Of a stretch of 64,000 bases of DNA, positions 54,232 through 63,169 are shown piece by piece. The stretch lies in NCBI RefSeq assembly GCF_003425985.1, contig NZ_CP022985.1, positions 4,572,001-4,636,000 on the forward strand, given 5' to 3'. The stretch comes from Mariniflexile sp. TRM1-10. Its GTDB lineage: Bacteria > Bacteroidota > Bacteroidia > Flavobacteriales > Flavobacteriaceae. Numbering within the stretch: the first letter of the stretch is position 1; each line of letters begins with the position of its first letter. Below the pieces are notes generated by a model. It was not told where the DNA came from and ran no database searches. It saw only the letters and a program-made list of their open reading frames with translations. The position numbers and the translations under genes are program-made.

Positions 54232-55596
54232 ATGCCAAAAATAATACGTTTAAGCGAATTTCAATACGAAATTCCAATTTTCGCCATCAATAAAGATTTT
54301 GATGGATTTTATGCCCAATTTCTAAAAACCGATTTGGGCAAAATTTACCTTTCCACGCCTTTTTCCGAGCTTGGTCAATCTTTCAAATTGAAAGATTCTA
54401 AAAAAGGAACCCATTGCTATTTTAGTCCCAAAGGGAAAATTGCCCTGATGATGCTCAAAAACTATTATGGATGCTCGGACAAGAAACTGATCGAGCTTTT
54501 GAATGGAAATATTTTCATGCAGTTTTTTTGCGATATTCTAATTCCCATCGATAAACCGCTGACCAACTTTAAGATCGTGAGCCAAATCAGGATGGAGCTT
54601 TCCAAGGGTTTAAATATTAGAAGATCCCAAGAAGTACTTGCCAAGAACTGGATTCCTTATATGAAGGACCTGGACAAAATGTTTACCGATGCGACCTGTT
54701 ACGAGAGCGAAGTGCGTTTTCCAACCAATCAGAAATTGCTTTGGGAATGCGTTCAGTGGAACTACAGACAAATGGAATCCTTATGCCGCACTTTGAAAAT
54801 CAAATTGCCCAGGACCAAATATCTGGATTGGTGCAGACGCTATAACGAGTATTCGAAAAAACGAAAGAAACAATCCAAATACCGCACAAAAGTAACCCGA
54901 GGGTTACTGAAATTACTGTACAAACTTAACGGTGCACTGGGTCAGATAGAAAATCAATATCCATTTGAATCCACCGCTAAATACAAGCGACAACGATCCA
55001 TTATTGCCAAAGTTTACCGGCAACAGGCACAAATATTTAAAACAGGAAAAAGTGTTCCCGATAGAATCGTAAGCATCAGCAAAAGTTACATTCGTCCAAT
55101 TGTGCGGGGCAAAGAAACCAAACAGGTAGAATTTGGAGCAAAAGTGAACAAAGTTCAAATAGACGGAATCAATTTTATTGAGCATATCCAGTACCGTGCC
55201 TTCAATGAAGGGACCCGTTTGCAGAGCAGTGTATCTTGCGCCCAAAACCTGACCAAGACTAAAATAAAAATACTGGGGGCAGATGCTATTTATGCTACCA
55301 ATAAAAACCGAACATTTACCTCAAGTCGCAAAATCCAGACCGATTTTATCAGAAAAGGAAAGGCTGGTAAAAACGAAGAACAGCGTAAAATTTTGGCCAG
55401 AGAAATCAAAAAAGAACGTTCCACACGTCTTGAAGGAAGCTTTGGTAAAGAAAAAGAACATTACAACCTGAAAAAGATCAAGGCCAAAACCCAAAAGAGC
55501 GAGATTCTCTGGATTTTCTTCGGAATCCATACAGCCAATGCTCTTGAAATTGGAAGAAGAATTTACAGCTCTCGATTTAAAAACTTAGCTGCTTAA
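54232..55596 (+). CDS. DDE transposase of the 1662-bp IS, copy 1
   Basis: Transposase of 454 residues. An N-terminal region with YFSPKGKIALMMLKNYYGCSDKKLIELLNGN (DUF772-like) is followed by the DDE catalytic core: first Asp in FTDATCYESEVRFPTN, second Asp in ILGADAIYATNKNRTF, Glu in TRLEGSFGKEKEHYNL, with a long basic alpha-helical insertion between the first and second Asp. The layout recalls IS5/IS1182-like transposases with DATCYES/FPTN motifs. The ATG at 54232 follows an in-frame GTG. The product appears identical to that of copy 2, so both copies are presumably functional and recently moved. Confidence 0.93.
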   Translation: MPKIIRLSEFQYEIPIFAINKDFDGFYAQFLKTDLGKIYLSTPFSELGQSFKLKDSKKGTHCYFSPKGKIALMMLKNYYGCSDKKLIELLNGNIFMQFFCDILIPIDKPLTNFKIVSQIRMELSKGLNIRRSQEVLAKNWIPYMKDLDKMFTDATCYESEVRFPTNQKLLWECVQWNYRQMESLCRTLKIKLPRTKYLDWCRRYNEYSKKRKKQSKYRTKVTRGLLKLLYKLNGALGQIENQYPFESTAKYKRQRSIIAKVYRQQAQIFKTGKSVPDRIVSISKSYIRPIVRGKETKQVEFGAKVNKVQIDGINFIEHIQYRAFNEGTRLQSSVSCAQNLTKTKIKILGADAIYATNKNRTFTSSRKIQTDFIRKGKAGKNEEQRKILAREIKKERSTRLEGSFGKEKEHYNLKKIKAKTQKSEILWIFFGIHTANALEIGRRIYSSRFKNLAA

Positions 55597-55692
55597 AAAA
55601 ACGAAAGCTAACTTCGATGGGATACTTGTGTCCTGTTGGAAACAAAAACGCATTCTTTTCTATAAAATTATCCTTAAAAAACTCCAAATAAC

Positions 55693-55731
55693 AAAAATGA
55701 CCGATTTTGAAAATCAAAATCGGTCATTTTT
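55693..55731. terminator. IS-borne terminator after the transposase
   Basis: An 18-bp perfect stem (AAAAATGACCGATTTTGA and complement) with a 3-base loop and a T-run, just inside the right end of the IS; repeated at 63131-63169. Confidence 0.85.
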
Positions 55732-55831
55732 TATGTTAGTTTTACTCAAAAGTACTCTTACTTCTGAATGTGCCTAATTATTTGATGGTCTTTTAAATTT
55801 ATCTTTAAACCTACCCCATTACAGGAATTTA

Positions 55832-56170
55832 TTAATTAATAAAAGTAAAAGATAAAGGGTATTTTGGTATTTCGCCATTACTAGTCTTTATGGCATTTAT
55901 TATAGGAAATATAATAGAAATAATGCCCAATACAATAAAACCTAAAATACCTAAACCAAGTAGTAAAATCAATGGGATACATATTATAAAATACACTATT
56001 AAACTTAACTGAAAATTTACTATGTTTTTACCGTGCGCATCCATTTGATACACTTTGTCTTTTTGGGTAAGCCAAATTATTAACGGTATTAACAAACTAC
56101 CAAAACCTGTTACTAACGTAACCAACTGGCTTAAATGGGTAATTACTAAAAGTTGATTATCTTCTCTCAT
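55832..56170 (-). CDS. DUF4870 membrane protein
   Basis: Small inner-membrane protein of 112 residues with three hydrophobic helices (about 15-35, 50-75 and 75-98). Seen: HLSQLVTLVTGFGSLLIPLIIWLTQKDK and MDAHGKNIVNFQLSLIVYFIICIP, the conserved core of DUF4870 (the HG..NFQ.S motif). Function unknown. Its 3' end faces the IS copy and dnaN. Confidence 0.9.
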   Translation of the reverse strand: MREDNQLLVITHLSQLVTLVTGFGSLLIPLIIWLTQKDKVYQMDAHGKNIVNFQLSLIVYFIICIPLILLLGLGILGFIVLGIISIIFPIINAIKTSNGEIPKYPLSFTFIN

Positions 56171-56241
56171 GATGGTTATTTTTTTGATTGATATTTATAT
56201 GACGAAGAAACAAAAAAAATGTTACATAATTTAGAGTGGAT

Positions 56242-56709
56242 TTATCGCATACCTTTCATTCCCTTACCCATATTTTGATTCATATGTTCTTGAAACCATT
56301 CTGGTTCTTCAATGTCATTATCAAAAATATAATCGGCTATTTGTTCAACATCATTTTCCGGGTATGGCAATTTTTGCATCACACCAAAACGTTTGACAGC
56401 TCCAAACATTTTAGCATCTTTTTCGCTAGGGTTTTTAATCCAGTTTTGGATATCGTTTATAAATTCATCCTTAGAAGTGTCTTTAAAAATATAGCGCATT
56501 TTAATAGCTATCATGGGTGGTCCAAGTCGGTTTTCTTCCGGCGTTTTTGCATCATGACAAGCATAACAATACATTTCCATAAGTTTTTTTCCAGGATGCG
56601 GATCTGCTTTTTTCCCATAAAAATCCGCAGTATTCATGTTGATTGTATATCTATTATCCTTACAACCAATCATACTGAAAACAAGCAATCCAATTATTAA
56701 ATATTTCAT
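56242..56709 (-). CDS. c-type cytochrome lipoprotein
   Basis: Exported cytochrome c of 155 residues. The lipobox MIGC gives a lipidated Cys16. The heme-binding motif is CYACH at residues 48-52, and the rest (KMRYIFKDTSKDEFINDIQNWIKNPSEKDAKMFGAVKRFGVMQKLPYPENDVEQIADYIFD) has the usual c-domain shape with candidate axial Met residues in this region. A Met/Gly-rich tail (MNQNMGKGMKGMR) is unusual and might bind a metal. Electron-transfer role; partner unknown. A 30-residue upstream ORF overlaps its start (ATGA). Confidence 0.9.
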   Translation of the reverse strand: MKYLIIGLLVFSMIGCKDNRYTINMNTADFYGKKADPHPGKKLMEMYCYACHDAKTPEENRLGPPMIAIKMRYIFKDTSKDEFINDIQNWIKNPSEKDAKMFGAVKRFGVMQKLPYPENDVEQIADYIFDNDIEEPEWFQEHMNQNMGKGMKGMR

Positions 56710-56803
56710 ATGTAAGTATTTATTGTTTTAATTTGGTCAGATGGAACACACTGAATAATCCCCTTATGTGTTTGACTACCATTCTCATGGGGTATCATCT
56801 GTT
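56706..56803 (-). promoter_or_regulatory. Leader hairpin with 30-codon upstream ORF before the cytochrome gene (unit A)
   Basis: The unit contains an imperfect inverted repeat (CAGATGGAACAC near 56738 against GTATCATCTG near 56802). An ORF starting at 56798 reads MIPHENGSQTHKGIIQCVPS, then DQIKTINTYI, and ends at 56706, overlapping the cytochrome ATG as ATGA. Its first 21 codons align without gaps with the ORF in unit B. Confidence 0.55.
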
Positions 56804-56811
56804 TCTAATAA

Positions 56812-57657
56812 TTAATTTTGACTGTTTTTCATTACCAAAAAAGGGATATCAATATTATATGCCATATTTTCGAAAGCATGCTTATTAAATAAACGTTCAA
56901 AAAAAGAGTATTTATTTACGGTCATCGCAATCATTTTAATAGCATTTGTTACCGCAAATTCATGTACTGCCTTATATACGTCATTATCATTTACCTGTAA
57001 ATATTTAAAAATGGGGTATCTAAAATTCGATTTAAAAAAATCAATACCGCTATTAAGTTCATCAGAATAAGCGTCATCACAAATCACATGTAAAACATAC
57101 AGTTTACTGTAGTTTAAAGACACCATACTTGACAACAAATTAAAATCATCCTTTTTATATAGTTTTTTAAAACTAGTTGTGAATGCTATTTTTTCTAAAC
57201 CCGAAAATTTACAATTATCTGGTATTGCCAAAACGGCGACATTGCTTCGTTTAATGACATGAACCGTATTGCTTCCAAAAAGCACTTTTTTTAAACCCGA
57301 TGCTCCTTTGGTTCCCATAATTATTAAATCTATTTTATATTTTTTTGAAACCTGGTTGATAGAATCTACAAAATTGTCATAATCTACAATCGTTTTAAAC
57401 TGATGCTTTTCGTTATTATATCGGGCTTCTATTTTTGCTATAATATTGGTGATTGATTTTTTTGCTGCATCTACAATGGTATTATAAATTGTTGCCGAAG
57501 CATTGGCAACCATAATATCATCTGAAATGAAGGAAGATGTTTTTTGCACATTAAGAATATAAAAAACACATGGCACATTCTTATAGAGTTCCATAGCGTA
57601 ATTTATAGCGTTTATTGAGTTTTTAGAAAAGTCGGTTGGTAACAATATAGCTTTCAT
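56812..57657 (-). CDS. Universal stress protein (tandem UspA domains)
   Basis: Cytoplasmic UspA-family protein of 281 residues with two Usp domains. Seen: N-terminal MKAILLPTDFSKNSINAINYAMEL; the ATP-binding pattern G-2x-G-9x-G-S in GTKGASGLKKVLFGSNTVHVIKRSNVAVLAIP at the end of domain 1; and a second domain (about 150-281) ending FENMAYNIDIPFLVMKN that lacks a clear glycine motif. The start codon lies at the end of a repeated leader unit. The neighbouring cytochrome shares the same leader type, which points to co-regulation, perhaps by oxygen or redox state (inference). Confidence 0.92.
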   Translation of the reverse strand: MKAILLPTDFSKNSINAINYAMELYKNVPCVFYILNVQKTSSFISDDIMVANASATIYNTIVDAAKKSITNIIAKIEARYNNEKHQFKTIVDYDNFVDSINQVSKKYKIDLIIMGTKGASGLKKVLFGSNTVHVIKRSNVAVLAIPDNCKFSGLEKIAFTTSFKKLYKKDDFNLLSSMVSLNYSKLYVLHVICDDAYSDELNSGIDFFKSNFRYPIFKYLQVNDNDVYKAVHEFAVTNAIKMIAMTVNKYSFFERLFNKHAFENMAYNIDIPFLVMKNSQN

Positions 57658-57749
57658 CTGTTAATATTTATTGTTTTTCAATTGTCAGATGGAACACCTT
57701 TAACAATCATCCCCATGTATGAACAACTGTTCTCATGGTGTTTCATCTG
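57658..57749 (-). promoter_or_regulatory. Leader hairpin/short-ORF unit B before the stress protein
   Basis: A 12-base inverted repeat (AGATGGAACACC against GGTGTTTCATCT, one mismatch) spans 57686-57749. An ORF from 57746 to 57678 reads MKHHENSCSYMGMIVKGVPS then DN. The unit ends in ACAATAAATATTAACAGATG, whose ATG is that of the stress protein gene. Confidence 0.55.
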
Positions 57750-57842
57750 TTAATATTTATTGTTTTTAATTTAGTTAGATGAAACACGCTGAATAATCAT
57801 CCTCGTGGTGTGAATGCAATTCCCATGGGTGTTTCATGTGTA
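57750..57842 (-). promoter_or_regulatory. Leader hairpin unit C, upstream tandem copy
   Basis: A diverged third unit with the same order of elements (ATGAAACACCCATGGGAA ... GCGTGTTTCATCT ... AACAATAAATATTAACAGATG). Its short ORF (57837-57775, MKHPWELHSHHEDDYSACFI) is not in register with those of A and B. Confidence 0.5.
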
Positions 57843-58117
57843 TATTCATTGGTATTTAAGATGACATACTCACTATTATTTTCTAATTAGTTAAGGTGTT
57901 TCGTTTATTCAATTTTAAAAAGCTAGCATAATGCAATACTTTAATAATGAAATTGATAAACAATAAATATACAGGGAGTTCACAAAAAAAACTATGACAA
58001 ATGTCAGTTAGCAGGGCTCAAATATTTAATACAAAAAAAAATTAGTATAATATCTTAAAGCATTGTATTTTCGGCACAATAAATGCTAATTGCTCCATTA
58101 TAAATTAATTTAATTAT
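57843..58117. other. AT-rich gap between divergent genes
   Basis: No ORF and no repeat seen; it should hold the promoters for the stress-protein run and for the DUF3108 gene. I find no strong promoter match. Confidence 0.45.
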
Positions 58118-58891
58118 ATGACTCGAACACTCATTCATTTTGTTTTATTTTTAAGCTTAACCGCTCCACTTTTTGCTCAAAACAAAGCTATAGCAGCTGG
58201 CGAAAAACTTACCTATACGGCTTCGTACAATATGTCTGGCGTTTTAACAGATATTGCCCAAGTAATAATGGAAACTACCCAAGTTAAAACATCAAAAGCT
58301 ACACTCTTAAGACTAAAATGTACAGCAGCAACCTATAGCAAATGGGACAATTTCTTTAAAATTAGAGATTTATACGAAAGTTATGTAAACCCCCATAGCT
58401 TAACGCCGTACTTATATAATAGAGACGTGAATGAAGGTAACTATTTCAAAAACATGAAATACACTTTTAACAATAGCGCCCATACAGTGAAATCTGTAAT
58501 GAAAAGAAAGAATAATTCCATTAAAAACAGTAGCATCAAAATTAATTCTGGAACAAAAGATATTGTGTCTACTTTATATTATATGAGAACTTTCGATTAC
58601 AAGAGCATGCCTGTAGGCACAAAAAAATCGTTCACCATATTATTTGATAATGAAGAAATTAAAGGCATTATAACCTATTTAGGCAAAGAAACCATCTCTA
58701 CAGCTATTGGTAAAAAAGCATGTTACAAATTGGCTGTTGGTTCTAGCGAAACTCATGTTTTACAAGGAAAAAACAATAATTTTTTATGGTTAACTGCCGA
58801 TGAAAACAAGATAATTGTTTATGGTAAATTTAAAATACCTGTAGGCAATGGCGAATTAAAAATTAAATCGGTTTCAGGTTTAAAAAACTAA
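58118..58891 (+). CDS. DUF3108 periplasmic protein
   Basis: Exported protein of 257 residues. The signal peptide MTRTLIHFVLFLSLTAPLFA is followed by a beta-rich DUF3108 domain: AAGEKLTYTASYNMSGVLTDIAQVIMET, the middle IVSTLYYMRTFDYKSMPVGTKKSFTILFDNEE and the late FLWLTADENKIIVYGKFKIPVGNGELKIKSV. The fold resembles lipid-binding sandwich proteins, but no function is known. It starts a plus-strand set with the small membrane protein and two M28 peptidases. Confidence 0.9.
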   Translation: MTRTLIHFVLFLSLTAPLFAQNKAIAAGEKLTYTASYNMSGVLTDIAQVIMETTQVKTSKATLLRLKCTAATYSKWDNFFKIRDLYESYVNPHSLTPYLYNRDVNEGNYFKNMKYTFNNSAHTVKSVMKRKNNSIKNSSIKINSGTKDIVSTLYYMRTFDYKSMPVGTKKSFTILFDNEEIKGIITYLGKETISTAIGKKACYKLAVGSSETHVLQGKNNNFLWLTADENKIIVYGKFKIPVGNGELKIKSVSGLKN

Positions 58892-58902
58892 ATTTATAAC
58901 AG

Positions 58903-59283
58903 ATGAAAAAAGTATTTACAATTTTAGCCATCATAGCTTCTATTTTAGCTATTATTTTTTCTGTACTGCCAATTTCAAATTTAGCAGTTTTTCCTGCTGC
59001 TTCGGCGTTGGTTTTTGGTGGTATTGCTTTTTATTTATCAAAAAGAGCTGGTGAGGTTAAAAAGATTATTCAATTTACTTTTTTACTAACCACATGTGCT
59101 TTAGCAATAACCACCTATAAAGCATTTTTTATTAAAACAGAAGTGGCAAACACCGAAATTCTAAACGAAAAAGAAGCACAATTTGAAGAAGAAGCCATTG
59201 AAGAATTGGAAAATTTAGACATTGAAACATCTGAATTTGAGGATGTTGAAAATAATACAACAGATTTAGATATAGAGCAGTAA
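58903..59283 (+). CDS. Small membrane protein with acidic tail
   Basis: A 126-residue protein with three hydrophobic helices in the first 75 residues (ILAIIASILAIIFSVLPI, AVFPAASALVFGGIAFYL, FTFLLTTCALAITTY). A strongly acidic C-terminal tail of about 45 residues follows (EEEAIEELENLDIETSEFED...). I do not recognise a named family. It begins 11 bp after the DUF3108 gene, so the two are cotranscribed. A membrane-anchored acidic adaptor is one reading. Confidence 0.78.
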   Translation: MKKVFTILAIIASILAIIFSVLPISNLAVFPAASALVFGGIAFYLSKRAGEVKKIIQFTFLLTTCALAITTYKAFFIKTEVANTEILNEKEAQFEEEAIEELENLDIETSEFEDVENNTTDLDIEQ

Positions 59284-59302
59284 GTAATTTCTTCTTTTAT
59301 CG

Positions 59303-59310
59303 TATCTTTG
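59303..59310 (+). promoter_or_regulatory. TAnnTTTG box before the M28 peptidase pair
   Basis: TATCTTTG, about 100 bp upstream of the first peptidase start. A 5-codon ORF (ATGAAACTAACATTCTAA at 59327) follows in the leader. No exact TTG at the usual distance, so moderate support only. Confidence 0.4.
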
Positions 59311-59411
59311 TAAAACAATTTAATAAATGAAACTAACATTCTAAACGTTTTCCTGCCCCAGAGAATGGTTTTACTGTAAGTTATAAGATAACTAAACAGC
59401 ATAATTTATAT

Positions 59412-60464
59412 ATGAAAACCTTTTTCATACTCTCTGCATTTACGTTAGTTGGCACTTGTGCCACACCAAAATATACTGCAAGAATACAAAGTATTAAAGA
59501 CAGTATAAAACTAGAAGACAGCACTTTAGTTATTAATTATGCTAATACAATAACATCCAAGGAATTAAGCACTCATTTATATGCGTTTTCTTCGAAAGAT
59601 TTTGAAGGCAGGCGTGTGGGCGAAATTGGGCAAAAAAAGGCGGCAGAATTCATTAAAACGTATTATCAAAAAGAAGGCATTAAATCGCCTTTAGGAGTTA
59701 ACAATTACTACCAATCTATACCTGAAGACTTTTTTTCAAATGGTATTAAAGCTTCCGAAAATGTTCTTGCCTATATAAAAGGTTCTGAAAAACCAGACGA
59801 AGTGATTATAATTTCTGCGCATTTAGACCATCTTGGGGTTACCAATGACGGACAGGTAAACTGTGGTGCCGACGATGACGGATCGGGTACCGTAGCTATC
59901 ATGGAAATAGCACAGGCTTTTAACATTGCAAAAGAAGAAGGGCATGGACCTAAGCGAAGCATTCTTTTTTTGCATCTCACTGCCGAAGAAATTGGAAAAC
60001 GAGGTTCTGAATACTATGTTCTTAATCCTGTGTTTCCTTTAGAAAACACTGTTACCGATCTTAATATTGACATGATTGGTAGAGTTGATGATATTCATAA
60101 AAACAATGAAAATTACATCTACCTTATTGGCTCAGATAGGTTAAGCAAAGAGCTGCATTACCTTTCTGAAAAAGTCAATAACGCCTTTTTTAATATAGAT
60201 TTAGATTATAGGTATAATGCCGAAAGAGACAAAAATCAATATTATACCAGATCAGACCACTACAATTTTGCATGCAAAGACATTCCTGTAATATTCTATT
60301 TTAATGGCGAACACAGCGATTACCATCAACCATCCGATACACCCGATAAAATAGCATACGATTTGTTAGAAAAACGAACTAAACTCATTTTTGCAACGGC
60401 ATGGCAAATAGCCAATCAATCGAAACGTCTTCAGATAGATGCCAATAACCAATTCCTAAATTAA
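59412..60464 (+). CDS. M28-family metallopeptidase, copy 1
   Basis: Exported zinc aminopeptidase-like protein of 350 residues. The N-terminus MKTFFILSAFTLVGTC is a signal sequence with a possible lipidation Cys16. Two-zinc ligands follow family order: ISAHLDHLG (His), CGADDDGSGT (Asp), LTAEEIGKRGS (catalytic Glu and Glu), NIDMIGRVD (Asp) and the late GEHSDYHQPSDTPDKI (His). It probably trims peptides in the periplasm or at the surface. It is a close paralogue of the next gene, 30-60 bp away, pointing to a tandem duplication. Confidence 0.93.
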   Translation: MKTFFILSAFTLVGTCATPKYTARIQSIKDSIKLEDSTLVINYANTITSKELSTHLYAFSSKDFEGRRVGEIGQKKAAEFIKTYYQKEGIKSPLGVNNYYQSIPEDFFSNGIKASENVLAYIKGSEKPDEVIIISAHLDHLGVTNDGQVNCGADDDGSGTVAIMEIAQAFNIAKEEGHGPKRSILFLHLTAEEIGKRGSEYYVLNPVFPLENTVTDLNIDMIGRVDDIHKNNENYIYLIGSDRLSKELHYLSEKVNNAFFNIDLDYRYNAERDKNQYYTRSDHYNFACKDIPVIFYFNGEHSDYHQPSDTPDKIAYDLLEKRTKLIFATAWQIANQSKRLQIDANNQFLN

Positions 60465-60526
60465 TCTTAAAAATTGCTTTCTATAATTCATTTTTGTATT
60501 ATAGTATAAAATTAACGCCTCAACAA

Positions 60527-61537
60527 ATGAAAAGAACAATCTTGCTTTCTTGCATCACTTTACTAATAGTAAGCTGTAGTACCTGTCAAAATAAAAACAC
60601 TGCAAACAATGCTGACAAAGCCACAGATTATGCAAAAACCATTACTGAAAATAATTTAAAAGAGGCACTTTACATCTATGCTTCCGACGAATTTGAAGGC
60701 AGAAAAACAGGTGAACCAGGTCAAAAAAAAGCTGTTGAATTTATTAAAAACCACTATGTTGATTTAGGAATACCTTCACCAATTGCAGATGGTGATTATT
60801 TTCAAGAAATTCCTGAAACATTCTTTTCTAATAATGCAAAAGCTTCTGAAAATGTATTAGCTTATATAAAAGGCTCAGAAAAACCAGATGAAGTTGTTAT
60901 AATCTCGGCGCATTTAGACCATATTGGTATTTCAAGAAACGGAAGTATAAATAATGGCGCCGATGATGATGGCTCTGGTACTGTTGCCATTTTAGAAATT
61001 GCCAAAGCTTTTAAAGAGGCTGCAGATAAAGGTCATGGTCCTAAACGTAGCGTACTCTTCTTGCACGTAACAGGAGAAGAAATAGGGCTTTATGGCTCAC
61101 GCTATTATACCGATGTAGATCCTATTTTTCCTTTAAAAAATACGGTAGCTAACTTAAACATAGATATGATTGGACGTGTCGATCCTAAACACGAAAACCA
61201 GCGCAATTATTTATATTTAATAGGTTCTGATAAATTAAGCCAAGAGTTACACGATGTTTCTGAAGCTGTTAATAAGGCATACTTTAATATGGAATTTGAT
61301 TATACCTATAATGATGATAACGACCCAAACCGTTTTTATTACCGCTCCGATCATTATAATTTCGCAAAAAATGATATTCCTGTTATTTTTTATTTTAATG
61401 GCATCCACGCCGATTACCATAAACCAACCGATACCCCTGATAAAATTCAATATGATTTATTAGAAACCCGCGCACGCTTGATTTTCCATACCGCTTGGGA
61501 ATTGGCTAATAGGGATAAGCGGATTAAGGCAGACTAA
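60527..61537 (+). CDS. M28-family metallopeptidase lipoprotein, copy 2
   Basis: Paralogue of the previous gene, 336 residues from the ATG at 60527. The signal ends in lipobox IVSC (MKRTILLSCITLLIVSCS), so it is lipid anchored. Zinc and catalytic motifs are SAHLDHIG, NGADDDGSGT, HVTGEEIGLYGS, NIDMIGRVD and HADYHKPTDTPDKI. Stretches such as KASENVLAYIKGSEKPDEV are identical in both copies. An upstream TTG at 60494 is not needed. The IS copy 2 lies 14 bp after the stop. Confidence 0.93.
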   Translation: MKRTILLSCITLLIVSCSTCQNKNTANNADKATDYAKTITENNLKEALYIYASDEFEGRKTGEPGQKKAVEFIKNHYVDLGIPSPIADGDYFQEIPETFFSNNAKASENVLAYIKGSEKPDEVVIISAHLDHIGISRNGSINNGADDDGSGTVAILEIAKAFKEAADKGHGPKRSVLFLHVTGEEIGLYGSRYYTDVDPIFPLKNTVANLNIDMIGRVDPKHENQRNYLYLIGSDKLSQELHDVSEAVNKAYFNMEFDYTYNDDNDPNRFYYRSDHYNFAKNDIPVIFYFNGIHADYHKPTDTPDKIQYDLLETRARLIFHTAWELANRDKRIKAD

Positions 61538-61669
61538 AAACTAAATTTTTGAGGCATATTCATAATAATATAAACTATTGTTTTTCAATAAAATAGGTAT
61601 TATATTAGAAGGAACAAACCCCGAAATTGCTCCAAACGGGCCAAAAACGGGGTTTTCTTTTAAAGTGTG

Positions 61670-63034
61670 ATGCCAAAAATAATACGTTTAAGCGAATTTC
61701 AATACGAAATTCCAATTTTCGCCATCAATAAAGATTTTGATGGATTTTATGCCCAATTTCTAAAAACCGATTTGGGCAAAATTTACCTTTCCACGCCTTT
61801 TTCCGAGCTTGGTCAATCTTTCAAATTGAAAGATTCTAAAAAAGGAACCCATTGCTATTTTAGTCCCAAAGGGAAAATTGCCCTGATGATGCTCAAAAAC
61901 TATTATGGATGCTCGGACAAGAAACTGATCGAGCTTTTGAATGGAAATATTTTCATGCAGTTTTTTTGCGATATTCTAATTCCCATCGATAAACCGCTGA
62001 CCAACTTTAAGATCGTGAGCCAAATCAGGATGGAGCTTTCCAAGGGTTTAAATATTAGAAGATCCCAAGAAGTACTTGCCAAGAACTGGATTCCTTATAT
62101 GAAGGACCTGGACAAAATGTTTACCGATGCGACCTGTTACGAGAGCGAAGTGCGTTTTCCAACCAATCAGAAATTGCTTTGGGAATGCGTTCAGTGGAAC
62201 TACAGACAAATGGAATCCTTATGCCGCACTTTGAAAATCAAATTGCCCAGGACCAAATATCTGGATTGGTGCAGACGCTATAACGAGTATTCGAAAAAAC
62301 GAAAGAAACAATCCAAATACCGCACAAAAGTAACCCGAGGGTTACTGAAATTACTGTACAAACTTAACGGTGCACTGGGTCAGATAGAAAATCAATATCC
62401 ATTTGAATCCACCGCTAAATACAAGCGACAACGATCCATTATTGCCAAAGTTTACCGGCAACAGGCACAAATATTTAAAACAGGAAAAAGTGTTCCCGAT
62501 AGAATCGTAAGCATCAGCAAAAGTTACATTCGTCCAATTGTGCGGGGCAAAGAAACCAAACAGGTAGAATTTGGAGCAAAAGTGAACAAAGTTCAAATAG
62601 ACGGAATCAATTTTATTGAGCATATCCAGTACCGTGCCTTCAATGAAGGGACCCGTTTGCAGAGCAGTGTATCTTGCGCCCAAAACCTGACCAAGACTAA
62701 AATAAAAATACTGGGGGCAGATGCTATTTATGCTACCAATAAAAACCGAACATTTACCTCAAGTCGCAAAATCCAGACCGATTTTATCAGAAAAGGAAAG
62801 GCTGGTAAAAACGAAGAACAGCGTAAAATTTTGGCCAGAGAAATCAAAAAAGAACGTTCCACACGTCTTGAAGGAAGCTTTGGTAAAGAAAAAGAACATT
62901 ACAACCTGAAAAAGATCAAGGCCAAAACCCAAAAGAGCGAGATTCTCTGGATTTTCTTCGGAATCCATACAGCCAATGCTCTTGAAATTGGAAGAAGAAT
63001 TTACAGCTCTCGATTTAAAAACTTAGCTGCTTAA
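61670..63034 (+). CDS. DDE transposase of the 1662-bp IS, copy 2
   Basis: A 454-residue transposase with the same translation as the first copy (DATCYESEVRFPTN, GADAIYATNKNR, RLEGSFGKEKEHYNL carrying the DDE residues). The reading frame is intact. The leader hairpin at 61616-61656 and the downstream 18-bp stem at 63131-63169 are also present. Confidence 0.93.
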   Translation: MPKIIRLSEFQYEIPIFAINKDFDGFYAQFLKTDLGKIYLSTPFSELGQSFKLKDSKKGTHCYFSPKGKIALMMLKNYYGCSDKKLIELLNGNIFMQFFCDILIPIDKPLTNFKIVSQIRMELSKGLNIRRSQEVLAKNWIPYMKDLDKMFTDATCYESEVRFPTNQKLLWECVQWNYRQMESLCRTLKIKLPRTKYLDWCRRYNEYSKKRKKQSKYRTKVTRGLLKLLYKLNGALGQIENQYPFESTAKYKRQRSIIAKVYRQQAQIFKTGKSVPDRIVSISKSYIRPIVRGKETKQVEFGAKVNKVQIDGINFIEHIQYRAFNEGTRLQSSVSCAQNLTKTKIKILGADAIYATNKNRTFTSSRKIQTDFIRKGKAGKNEEQRKILAREIKKERSTRLEGSFGKEKEHYNLKKIKAKTQKSEILWIFFGIHTANALEIGRRIYSSRFKNLAA

Positions 63035-63130
63035 AAAAACGAAAGCTAACTTCGATGGGATACTTGTGTCCTGTTGGAAACAAAAACGCATTCTTTTCTA
63101 TAAAATTATCCTTAAAAAACTCCAAATAAC

Positions 63131-63169
63131 AAAAATGACCGATTTTGAAAATCAAAATCGGTCATTTTT
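63131..63169. terminator. IS-borne terminator after the transposase, copy 2
   Basis: Same 18-bp stem as in copy 1, lying 44 bp inside the right end. Confidence 0.85.

Larger units (their letters stand above)
54114..55775 (+). mobile_element. Insertion sequence, 1662 bp, copy 1 (TSD AATT)
   Basis: Complete IS with imperfect terminal inverted repeats (left AGGCATATTCATAA, right complement AGGCACATTCAGAA, 11 of 14 matching) and a 4-bp target duplication AATT at 54110-54113 and 55776-55779. It encodes one DDE transposase on the plus strand. It carries its own hairpins at both ends: a 7-8-bp stem around 54178-54218 before the transposase and an 18-bp perfect stem at 55693-55731 after it. The sequence appears identical to copy 2 at 61552-63213. 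Family not firmly assigned. Confidence 0.95.
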
